From Diorhabda sublineata (Eukaryota; Arthropoda; Insecta; Coleoptera; Chrysomelidae), in contig NC_079476.1 in NCBI RefSeq assembly GCF_026230105.1, positions 35,082,559 to 35,146,558 of the forward strand: a stretch of 64,000 nt of DNA, written 5' to 3'. Below, in pieces: positions 46,573 through 59,200 of this stretch. The notes beneath the pieces were generated by a model, which saw only the letters and a program-made list of their open reading frames with translations, was not told the DNA's origin and did not search any database. Made by a program: the position numbers and the translations under genes. How positions within the stretch are numbered: position 1 is the first letter of the stretch; each line of letters starts with the position of its first letter.

Positions 46573-46764
46573 ATGGCGTTCTTTAGACCATGGGAAAATG
46601 AAGACAATGAAATTGTACAGTGTAGTGAAAATAAAGACAATAATAAAGATTTAGATATACAAACACAGCAAGTTATTTCAAATATATTCGATTGTTTAAA
46701 AAAAGAAAATATTCAGCAATATGATAATGCAATCATAATAAGAATTACTGAATTAAGTAAATAA
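46573..46764 (+). CDS. Possible small intronless gene, 63 aa
   Basis: MAFFRPWENEDNEIVQCSEN, then a polar middle and a helix-like end (QQVISNIFDCLKKENIQQYD). Start context AATTATGG is acceptable. Two AATAAA signals follow the TAA closely (46803 and 46818), which argues for a short transcribed unit ending there. Alternatively it is a first exon, since TTAA|GTAAAT at the 3' end could act as a donor. I do not recognise the family; the opening FFRPW is the most distinctive part. Confidence 0.5.
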   Translation: MAFFRPWENEDNEIVQCSENKDNNKDLDIQTQQVISNIFDCLKKENIQQYDNAIIIRITELSK

Positions 46765-47025
46765 ATTTTCGACAATTTTGTTGTGTATACAAAATCTTCT
46801 CAAATAAAATATAAAATAATAAAATGAAAATATTGTACAAATTCTAAATTTATTCACGGTTAACCGCGAACTGGTTTGGTTGGAACAGGTTATTTTTAAA
46901 CGCGGAAGCCCATCTTCGCATTTTGAATCCCCAGCGCGTTTTATATTTGTTGAAACTATCTACATTCAACAGGCAGGTATTAATTGGCATTCTCTTAGAG
47001 TACGTACGATAGATACTTAAGTTCG

Positions 47026-47223
47026 ATGTCTGGTTTAAGGAAAGTATCTTACAAACGGTTTTTATTACCTATTTTTAACGTAAATAGAAAATGTTATGGT
47101 ACCGATTCGGTTTCATTTAGTGGAATTCTCTCGTCTGGTTTACCGGATATAGAAATTCCAAAATGTAGTTTAAGTGATTTTATTTTTGAAAATTTTCATA
47201 AATGGGAAACCAGAATTGCAAGT
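47026..47223 (+). CDS. Acyl-CoA synthetase exon 1
   Basis: 66 codons from ATG with a basic amphipathic start, then SGILSSGLPDIEIPKCSLSD and FIFENFHKWETRIAS, as in insect 4CL-like enzymes. The donor GTAAGT begins at 47224, phase 0. A short GC-richer promoter/5'UTR region with CGGTTAACCG lies 170 bases upstream. Confidence 0.88.
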
Positions 47224-50200
47224 GTAAGTAAATTATTTAATTTTAATTAGCAATAATATTTTGTTGACTTCATCTCAATAACATTTTTATGCAAATATAT
47301 TGGTTAAAGTTTCCTCAAATTTGTTATTTATCAAAATATTTAATAATTGAACATACACGCCGATATAAAGTATTTCTAACCATACGAATATAAAATTACA
47401 GTTGATTTTAATTTGACGGAGACATTATGTCCTCAATTATTAAAATAAATTTTTGTATAAAAAGAAAATATAAAAGAAAATAAACACATATAAATTTATA
47501 TGCCTATATATTAATATTAATGCATCTAAATGTTCTTGATTTTAGGTCTTTTCTATTTCAAAATTAGTTTTTTTGTTAGTTTCTAAAAGAAAGATAAATT
47601 TGAACCTGTCGACTTTTCTTTAAGTTTTTAAGAAAATATCAAAAGAAAAGTCGAAACGTCAAAATTTATCTTTCTTTTAGAAACTATAAAAAAAAACTAA
47701 TTTTAGAACAGAAAAGACTTAAAATCAAGAACATTTAGATGCATTAATATATCAAAAATTGAAGAAATTTATATTAATATTTTGCTTAATTTACTTAAAC
47801 CTTGTTTTTATTAATAAATAGTTGATTTTTGTGTACGATTTTATAAACCATCCGATTATGGTTTAAGAATTAATGTATATTTCTAATTGATTGCTTGTTT
47901 TCTATCCTTTTATGGTTCATTAATGCTGTTTTTATGGTACTTATCCCCAGATAGGTGAAACGTAAGAGATAAAAATATAATTATTCGGAATTTTTGAAAA
48001 AACTTATTTTTCTCTACAGTTAAGTACCAATTATATGAAAAATACGACAAAAAGTTATTACAGGTTGTTTGAAATCAAAATTTAGATCTCTATACCAAAA
48101 TCGTCGGTCAACTATAATTTTTTATGTTACTTTGAGCGATCAAATTAAATTTAAACTTTGCACCCTTGTCAAAGCTTGACGACAATGCAATAATTCGATT
48201 AAATATCTGATTATCCTAATTACATTCATAAATTTCTTTTTGTATCGTATGCATAAATGTAAGAAAGATAGAGCAAGTGAGCGAACTACGTAAGCGCGCA
48301 GTCCAAGATTTACAAAATCGAGATGCAACCATCAACGCCATTATAAAAGTGTGGGGTGCTTTTTAAGACATTTTTTAACCAACTTTTTGCCTCGGAATAA
48401 TTTTAATATTATAACGAGTCCTAAATTTTGATATCACTTAGTATAATTATTTTAATTTCTGATAATTCGCTTCAAATTAACTTAATTTAAAATACATATG
48501 GACTGCTGTCCCTTTGGAAGCTTCGGACGTGGTTCGTGTACGTGTAAACATGGCCAAACACTGCTCTAAATCATCAAACGTTGTGGTTTTAGATCAACTG
48601 TGAGTAAACGCGACATCCACTTTGAAAAAAGTTTTCTCATAGTCAAATGTTCATGCATAATTGCAAATACACTGCCTTCTGATATCTTAACGACCTCAGC
48701 TATCTCACGCAATTCCAATTTACGATTAGATATAACTAATTTGTGGACTTTTTTTATTTTTTCTGGAGTAATCTGAATTGTAAGACAAGAACGTTCACCA
48801 TCATCGGTGCCTATACGACCACGTTTAAATTTTTGATTTTGACCATTCTTTCTAAAACTTGTTTACAACTTTTTTTACAAATGAATTAGAATTTTAATAC
48901 ATTTTTTTACTTGTGTATGCATCTAAGGAGGTAACATAAAAAATTAAAGAAAAAAACTATTTCTTAACTCAATGTGTAATAATAAATATTGAAAATTAAG
49001 ATTTTCCCAGACAGGGATGGCATTTTGCCGACTCGCCACCCTGTTGTTACGCCACTGGTTCCACTTATGACATTAGATAAATCATTATTACTAGAAAAAT
49101 TGTATAGTCATGTTTTTATTTTTGTTTTCTGCTGAAATAATAAAACTAATATCAAAATATGTCAGTTATCTAAAATTTTAAATAACCAAAAACATATGTG
49201 GTAAAGATAATAATATATGAAATTCCTTTTAATAATTGTGATTCTATTTACAGAAGTCAAACAATATTTTGTAAACAGATTAAAAAGTCATCACTAAGAT
49301 AATAAAATTAACAGCATTAACAAAATATGAAACAGCAAAAAATACATTATAAAAATGCTTTAAACAAGAGCAGATTTCATACATACAAATAAAGGGGGAT
49401 TTCTTATTATTCAATATTTAAATACATTTGGAAATACAAACCATTTCTTCTTTCTAGCAACAGAAGTAGCTGCAATAGCTCCAGCTATAGATGAAATTAG
49501 ATCTGCTCGATTTATCAAGCAATAAATTATTTTAGTACCTCTCCAAGTATATTTTATTCAATTTTCTATTAAATCTAAAGAATTTACAGGTAAATTATTA
49601 TACGAAATCGACGTGAAACAATTTTTTTGGCAAACTTCTAGTTTTAATGGAAAATTCCTGATGACTTAGGCCAGATAATGATTGTTCAATGCGCAAAATC
49701 TCTTTTTAACTGAAACATGTTAAGTTTAACAAATATTTAAAAACTTTAAATTACGTGTTTGCCTTATATATGTGATAGGTATGATGAAAGATCGTGACAT
49801 TAAAGAAATAAAAACACCAAGAATTCCTTAATATATTCGGTATAACAACATACCCTTAAAGGTATAGGGCAGTTGGGCGTTTTTCTAAGATTTTCGGGGT
49901 ACATGAATTACAGAAAAAAAGGTACATCTACCTGGCTTATTAAAACTTTCTCACTTTGCACATTATGTTGAAGACAAAAGTTAATGATTCTTAATAGTTA
50001 CACGTTTCGGAAAGATAAAGAAGCAGTTAGTGGCATTAGTTACAGATGCACAGGAAAAGGAACTTTATGTGGACAGGATCTGTTATTTTAAAGTTTAATA
50101 ATAATCACAACCATTTCTGAAGATGTTGAAGTAAAAGTAAATGCAATGTTTCAAAATTTTGTCCTTATTATCATTTCTTTATTAGATTTTTCAAAAAATG

Positions 50201-53200
50201 GATTATAACGGAAAGCAACAGACGACATTGCTAAGCGACCTAATGAAATGTCGAATGAATCAAAATTATTAATCGCGGACTTGTTCAAAAATCTGGTTTA
50301 GATATGAAAAATGTAAAAAAATCTATTTATCGAAAACAACGCAATGTGTTACCGTCTTTGCTATGATCAAAACAAGAAGTGCATATTGCTTAGAATAATA
50401 TCGAATATACAACTAACAAAAAGTCGATGACTACATATTGTACCGCCTTCAACTAACTATATACTCCGCAATAGTCTCTAATTCTCTACAAGGTCCAGAT
50501 TCGTCCATCTTTGGAATATTGGTCGCACATTTGGATCTGGATCCTCAAGCATACCCTGAAGATGCCCGACTGAATACAGAAGAAAACAATTCGACTTTTA
50601 GGTGACCCAGAGTTAACCAAGAACTTGGACAGCTTAAAACATAGAAGAAATATCACTGAGCTGACTCTGTTGTACCGATACTACCACGGCAGATGCTCAT
50701 CGAGCTGTCCAATATAATCCTACCTTGAACAGTATTCGCAAGATCAACTATACAGATAAACCATTGCTCATTTACACCGAGTTCGCCTTCAGACGCACAG
50801 AATGTCAATTTATAGGAGCTCCTTTCTTTGGAGAAAGGCAAGCCTTAGAAACAACTACCAAGACACGTTTTTCTCGAACTCTAGAACCCACAGAAGGTAA
50901 AGATCAATATCCACAGGTATCTCCACACAGCAGGCACCACTCAAACTACTCGAATGTAATAGGGTTTATCCTCTTGTCCTTGCTTCTAATATAAGTCAGT
51001 ACTGGCAGAAGTGTGCAGCTCACCTGCACTTCAAACCACTCGTCTCATATCGCCTGGATTACTCAGCGGAAACCGCCTTTAGAGTACTAGTCTTTTATTT
51101 TAATAACGAAGGTTTAAAGTTTTCTCTATCTACGACTTTGAAATGGCTTTTCAACAAAGTGCAATCAGTGTAAGGCCGGAAACAGATAAAATTGGCTGTC
51201 GATTTCTTTTCACCTAATCATGGTTACAAAAAAGTCTCGAGGTCTGATATAAGGGCCGATATTGGGTTAGTTGGATATTGGGTTGGTTAAATTTTTTCCC
51301 GGGCAAAGTAGATTCATAATTTCTTTAAGGATTTGTATGCAATTGTATTTCCACCAAAACTGTTGGCTTATTGTAGTAGTAAAAATACCCGTACTAAAAA
51401 CGAAGAAACTAATAACTTCACACCAATTTGGATTGAAACAGTAATACTGAACAATTCAACCAGTGCATAGAGTTGTAGGAGAAATGAATAAAAACTTTAT
51501 AAGTAAGACATATTGCTCTGTAGTATACCTGGACATATACCAGGCCTTTGACAAAGTTTGGAATAAAGGCCTTCTATGTATATAGCTGCACTAGATACTT
51601 TCAGCTAAAATTACGACAATGAGTACACAAGTAATCAATCAGTCTATGCCTGCGTACCCCAAGGAAGCGTATTAGGCCCAATAATATACGTAATATTTAC
51701 AGCCTGGCTACATACACAAACGTTACCACGGCCACATTCCCCGATGACCAAGCAATCTTTTCAACAAAAATTCCATAATAGCCTCCGATACTTTGCAAAA
51801 TAGCCTGACCAAAATAAACAATGAATTACAAAATGTATATTAAAAATAAAGAACAAATCACAACGTATAACATTTGCAATGCGTAAGGAAACATCATCTG
51901 TAAAACGGAACAGCAAAGAATCTGGACAGGAAGCTAAACTGGAGGAAACATATTCTCCAAAAGAAAATCAATTAGATCACAAGTTGAGGAATATCAACTG
52001 GCTACTAAGTAAAAAATCGGGAATATCAATTGAAAATGGAATAATCATTTAAGAAACCATTATAAAACCATCCTGGTCCTATTGTCTAGAATTATGGGGA
52101 ACAGCTGCCAATTCAAATATTAAAATCTGATAATTAAGAATAAATATAGTTTACGCCACGTAGAAATCAAAACGTTTTCAGTAAATCGTGTATAAATATC
52201 ACATGTTTCGGAAATAAAATTTTCTGGGTCAAGTTGTGCTAATACGTTGTTTACATCAATACCAGAATCTCAAGAGAAATCGTCTAAGTTAACTATTAAC
52301 TATATGAATATAAACATTTATTTCCCAATGATTACCCGCATCTCACAACAGGTTTAGAGACAGAGGGAATACTATAAATAAAATATTTTACTATTAACTA
52401 GAGCACAATGTTAAATCAAGAATTTCACTTCGAAATGAAAAATATTGTTCATATTCATGTGCTCATTTTTTTAGTGACATTGGAGCAAAATATATACAGG
52501 TAGAATAACAAATAATAGTCTAAAAATTTGAGAAGAAAGAAATACTGATTTCAGTTAATCTTCTTTTGAAAATTGTTTTGAGTATTTTAATTGAAAAAAA
52601 TTGGAACAATTATGATAGTGGTTTGACCCACTGAGATCTAGCCAGTTTTTTAGGGAAATAGTTTCCGCTGGAGACTTCTGTAATGTTTCTTCTAGGTAAC
52701 AAACCTCTCGTTTTTCGTTTTTTGGGTATAACAGTGTTCTAATTCACATTCTAACCATACGTTTAGTTTCCTTATTTCTTAAGTAGAAAATAAAAACTTC
52801 CAACGGATTAAATTTGAGATTTATTGTAGAATATTAGAGCATATCAAGGGCATTCTTAAGGTTTCTCTACAGTCATACAAAGTCTGTCCATTGTGTGGCC
52901 AAAGCAAAATCATCAGAGTACATTAAACTACTGCAGTTTGGAGCTTGAGGCTGGTGATTCGTAATTATATGAAACAGTAATGAAGCATACTTCCTTGTGT
53001 GGCAAATCTGTTTGGCGTACACCACACAACCATTGGCAGATTGATGCAAAGATTTCGAGAAACCGGTTCACATTCTAGGAGGCCTGGACAAGGACGTCCT
53101 TCAGTTTTAACTTCTCGAGATGACCGTTTTTTAAATTAAATTCATGAAGAAATCGGTCAATGACAAGTGTTGAGCTCAACAGCCTTTTACGAGAACTCCG

Positions 53201-56200
53201 AAATGTAAATGCTGCTCTACACAGCAGAAGAGCTCTCCAGGCAACTTTGCCAACCAGGCAGCATTGTGTTGCTAGACTAAGATTTGCAAGTCAACATTTA
53301 GATTGGAATTTAGAAAATTGGTGCTAAGTTGTATTTACTGATGAGACAAGAATCAGTCTAAGAGGTCCAGATGGACGTAATCCAATTCGAAGACGGCGAG
53401 GAGAAAGATTTGCGCAGTCTTGTATCATTCTCAGGATGCCGTTTTGTCTATCATGTTTTGGGGAGAAATTTGATTTTATACCCGCACAGAATTAGTGTCT
53501 CTTCCTAGACCCGCCCTTATATCCAGAGGCGGAAATACACGCTCTTAGCGTTTTAAAAAAGTTTTATTTTTAAGATAATTTGGTTTTACTGCAATGTTTC
53601 TATTTTTTAACTCATTAAAAATCACTCAAAATTACTACACATTTCTTATTATTAAATCAAAATGATTGAAAAGAAGTTAAATAGCAATATTAATTTAAAT
53701 TCATTAAACAAAAAAGTATTTTCAGAAATCGGGGTGGTGCGTTATTTTTGACCACGAGTGTATATATATTTTGAAATTTTTTTCAGTGATACCCTCTGTG
53801 TTTAAACATTTAGAACAATAAGATATGTATATTTAAAATTAATTAATTTGTTTTTATTTTATTGTTGAAATATTTAAATCGCTTGGCAATGTAACATATC
53901 TAAATGACCTTTGAAACCACTTAGTTTATTAATTGTACTGTTATTATAATATCGTAAGTATTCTAATTAACGGGTGTCCCAAGATATAAAAGTAGTTTCC
54001 TCTGAAAATTAGAACGTTTGATTCAAAACTAATAATACATAATGTGCTAAATAATAAATTAGTTGGTAATTTTCTTTTAATGTTTAAGTTCAAGGTAATT
54101 ATAGAATGATTTTCTTTTAATTATACAAGTGAAGTTGGGTACTAGCTAAGCTATCAATCCCTGGATCTATTGTGCAGCCAATGATGTATATATGCGTTAT
54201 TATATGAACGTTAGTGTTGAATAAAGAAGGATGATTATTTCAAATACTTCACGTAACATCGTTTACTTTGTTACATTGTTTATTTGTAACCTTGAAAGTT
54301 TCGTCAAATTATAATGTGACCTTCAATTGATTACCTAAGCAAAATTATATGAGTTCCAACTGATAAAGTAACTAGTAATGATAAGATATTGTAAAATTGA
54401 TGTAATGTTCCATTAAATTTGGCCTAATTTAGCCTATAATTAGAGCTTTCCACGCAATGACTATGTTTATTTATAATCCGAGAAAAATATAATATAAGGG
54501 TATAGAATGTGAGAATTGAGGATAAATATTTATCATCTGGAGACTCTTGAAGACATTTATAAACCTAGTTTTAGCGTCTTCAGTTGTTTGTTGAAGCGAC
54601 AATACCCCGAAAAGGACTCCTGTTAGTATTGGTGGGTTGTTCTAGGATACATTCAGCAGATCCTCTCTATTTATAGTTTAGAGTTTTTGCCTGTCTCAGC
54701 TCCTGTAGGTTGTGCCAATAATTGATTTTGCTCCTAATTTCTTTTCCAGTGCTTTTACGTGTCCAATGAAGGACTTGTCAGCCCCCGCTTTAGCAAACTT
54801 ATTAACTATACTTGGATACATTTATTTTACCTTGCTTGTGATTTCTCCTGAAATAGTCACGATTATATAACTAGATAAAATTCTGTTTTGTGAACATTAA
54901 ATGGTTGTATAATTAGTATATATTAGTAAAATAATTCGGAGCTCAGTTTTAAATATTATATGTTCGACTAGAATATTTTGTTTAAAATAATTTCTTTCCT
55001 CTTTTGTATCTTTTGTTCTTACGATTTATTGAAATTGGTGAATGCTTCTCCGTAGTAATCTTTTGCTTTTTTAACTTTTTTAAATATTTGTTTAGAACTC
55101 ACAAGTATATTCGGTTGGTGTCAGAAAAAAATGTTAAATAATCATAAACAAGTGTGTATCTGTTCTGTATGCTAATCTTTCCATTCCTTTCCGTCACTTT
55201 TTCTCTTTCTAGCTTTATTTTTATCTATACATTTTTTTTCTTTTAAACTTTCGGCAATTATTTCCTAAATATTCCTTTGGGCGCCCTCGTTTCCATTTTT
55301 CTAGCTTGCCAAATCATTTTTGACGATCTGCTGCTCTCCATTCTACAAAGGCATCCAAATCATCTACTAAGCTGTTTTTTTTTTCGATTGTTTTAATTAT
55401 AGGTTCTATATTCTTCTATTCGTACTCGATCCTTTCTGCTTGCTTTTGAGTGAGTATCCCGCTTTCATAACAATCTATAACTACTGGTCAAAATACTAAC
55501 CCATAAACGTACATTTTGGTGTTTTCTGTTATTTATTTTTTTCCAAAGTTAAATTAATTAAAGATTCCAAACTTACGAGGGGGGTTTACCGAGTCAACTC
55601 AACCCGGCTCCCCTTTTGAGTTAGGCAGTAAGATTTAATTTTTATAATTTCATAGTGTGGTCCAGGGATCCATCACATCACTTTAATTGTAGGGAGGTTG
55701 TTGGCCAATGTAGAAATTTTTGACGCTACTTTCAGCTTTTGAACGTATTCACAGGTGACTTGAGTAAGAGTTTACACCTCTGCCTTACCTTTTAAGTGTC
55801 TTTGGGGTCACGAATTTGAGCGAGATTGTATTCCTTTGGTGCATGTTTCGGTTAACTTCTATTTTTTCTAGTGACCAGTGTTTGTCTTTGCCATTCCTCT
55901 TCATTTGCGTAAAATTGCTTGCCACCAAGTTATTTATTCGGAAAACTGAAAGTAATCGGAGGAAGACAGATCAGGTGAATATGGTTGGTGGATCGTATAA
56001 TTTGTCTGATGATGGTCAACCCCTCAACTATGACGAGCTGAAAGTACATGATACTATTTGGTTTATTTACTTTTACTTTACACGCTTTTTTTATATAACC
56101 AAACGGAACTTACTTTGTGGTTGTACCTTGTATAAACAATGTAATTACCGCAGTTTTTTTATTTGAATAACGAGTAGTCAATTAAAGTTTATCGCATACT

Positions 56201-59200
56201 TATCTTTTTTAGGAATGTGCTGTTACTGGAAGAAAGTACACTTTTGGGCAAGTTAGAACAAAATCGAAAAATTTTGGAGACGCCCTTAGAAAAAAATTCA
56301 ACTTGGAAAAAGAAGACAAAATAGCGATATTGCTACCAAATATACCTGAATTTAATATTGTATCCTTAGGAGCCTTAACAGCTGGATTGATAAGTACAAC
56401 TATCAATCCTCTGTATACGCCAGGTATTTTTATTTAACGTCAAACGAGTAGCTATAATTTTGAATTGGGATATTTATGTTATCTTAACAGTGTTGCCGAA
56501 TGTAATTTGGCAAATGTCTTTATGAAATGAATTTACATATTACAATGGCTTCTATATTCATTAAAACTTATACTTTCACTTTTACGAGTATATCGGTAGT
56601 TGATTTAAGAAAGAAAACTCATCTTTTGAGAAGACGATTGCATTCAACAAAAGTTCTTTTTAAATTACTAAAATGTATCCTTTAAAAGAACTAAATTATT
56701 GATTGACATTAAATAAAGTGCAATTTGTTCCATCTGGGCTTCTGATTGTTTCTTTGGAACCTTACGGAACTGTTGCTGACAATTTTGTTATCAGTTTTTT
56801 CAGTACTGTGCCTATTCGTAATCATTGCAATTAAAATGTTTACTTAAATATACAAGGTGTAGCTATTTATTTTTATGTTATCACTTTTCAAAATAATATT
56901 GTTAATCTTTATTAATGATGTCATCAATTTATATATAGCAGATTTTGAGCTTCCAATTCCACCTTGTACGTTGTTGATGTTGAAATTTGCTATTTTTGAG
57001 ATGGTTTGGTTTGATTTTCCTGTAAGATTGCTGTAGTACGGAAATACAAATATTAATAACTTTCTTGAAAATCATCGTATAGACAAGCATCAAAATTCGT
57101 TGTGTTTTTATTAGTTTTAACTTACCTTTCAGTGGTTTTCCAGGGACTTTCTTAAAATTGATGAAATTAAATTATATTTACCACTTCCAATGACAACCAG
57201 ATCATTCTTTTACTCGCCAGACATATAAAATAATTGTGTTTTAAGAATCCATATTTTCTCAATTCGAACCACAGTGTTGAAAATATTATTTAGTGAGCAT
57301 TTCATATGACGTTTTTGTTGTGCAAATTTATCTTTATGTTTCATGTAGAGATTACCTCAAAAGATCAAACGGACACAAGATGAAGGCTATTCTTTTGTAC
57401 CGCTTTTTTGATCCCCTACTATTCCATATTTGAAAATAATAAAAAATCAGTTCTACGGTGTCGTTTCCAGAAAAGTTAGATTGGAAAATAAACTGACGGT
57501 CTTTGGAAACTCAAATATCCAAATTCTTTCTTTTATTAGGGTAGCTATGAATAGGTCTCTCAGTTGAGTTGCGAAAGTGTTTGCGAACCAAACAAGAGAT
57601 GGGAGAGTTAAAATGTTGTGTTTTTTAAAATATAATTCGCCCACTACTTAAGAGGTACAAACTACAAGATCCCCATAAAGCCAAAACCATAACGAAGATG
57701 CGATTCGAACAACGAGTAATAAGTTGTTAAAGCCATACGAGAATCGAGCTGTTTAGTTAGGAAACCAAATTGATGAGCTTTCAAGATTTTATATTTAAAA
57801 AGAAATAGACGATTTTTCATTAGTCGTTCAATTATCTTCGATAGGATTGGTAAAAATGCAATAGTTCCGATAGTTACTAGTGTTATTTTTCTCGCCACCC
57901 TTGTCTATGGGAGCAATTGTAGCTGTTTTTGGCCAGCTAGATAAAAGCCCCTTTTAAAAGGATTAGTTGATTAGAGAACATAAAACGTTGATCATCATTG
58001 GAAAATTCAAAAATAAATTAGCAGGAAGTCTGGTTTTGAATGCTGAGTGTAGTTTGCTCTAGCTCAAATCTATTTACAGGTCTAAGGAAGGGACTTTCAT
58101 TTTCATATTTTAAAAGGAACGAGAAAAGAAAGAACATCTCGACATGGGGATATTTAAGAGCTAATATTCTTACGAACGTTCACGAAATAATTGTTGAGTT
58201 CGTCTGGGTCGAGGTTGATAATGTTTGATGAACGCGTGCGAATGCATTTTCTTATTTGAAAGTCCTATTTTAGTAAACAATTTTTTGCTTCAAATGCATT
58301 TTATCATGAAAGTGTGTCGATGTTCAGCTTGCTATACTTCTAGCTATGTTTTACTTTGCTTCCAAAAACATGTTATATTTGCGTTGATACTTTATTTGTG
58401 ATGATATTTTCTTTTGTTTTCTTTTTAATTTCTTTTGTAAATATTTTGTTTACGGCTGCATTACTAATCGGTATATATAACAATTTTCCATTTATTTCTT
58501 TCTTCCGCTCATTCTTCGACATAGAGTGTCATAAACTAGGTATAGTCATGGAAAAAATCATTTGATTGTTTTAAAAAATCCGTTAGTTGGTAATTGAACA
58601 ATTTAGAACTAATTTTCTGCAATCAAATTGTACTTACATAAACAATCTATTAACATTTACAACTACTTTAATGTAATATAAAAATTACTTGATATTAATG
58701 AAAAAAACAATACAATGTTAATTATTATATATCTTAATTATGGATTGTATTATTCAAGGAAATAAAACATTAAGAAAAACTATTAAACTATCGAAGTTGT
58801 CAAGCTGAATAGCAAGTATTTAAAAATTTTCTTTACTACAGAATGAGTATCAAGTAAGGAATGCCTCAATTGTCTCGGAAACCACATGCACGTTTTTCAT
58901 GAAATTTGTTTTGTAATGTGGCCAATATTATGGTAATATTAACGCTATTGTCATATTTCTATTTTTTTAAACTTTATTAATACAAATAAATAAATGTCGG
59001 TGATTAACAAATATGACATTTCATTAAAGCCGATTCATAAACTTGACTTTCCGTTTGCCGTTGCCGTTCGCGGGTGACGTTTGCCGTTTGCCATCATTGA
59101 CCCTATTCACCAACTTGACGTTGCTGCCGTTAACCTAAAAATATTGAAAATAACGAAAAGATTTTTGTTATTGGGACAAACGTAAATGGATGTGATTGTC

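Noticed and set aside
55816..56166. 116-codon plus-strand ORF just before acyl-CoA synthetase exon 2
   Set aside because: No splice support; much of it is antisense to a mariner C-terminus.
58356..58565. Hydrophobic 69-codon ORF that could be a membrane protein
   Set aside because: Composition is just T-rich DNA, with no start context, splice or conservation signal.
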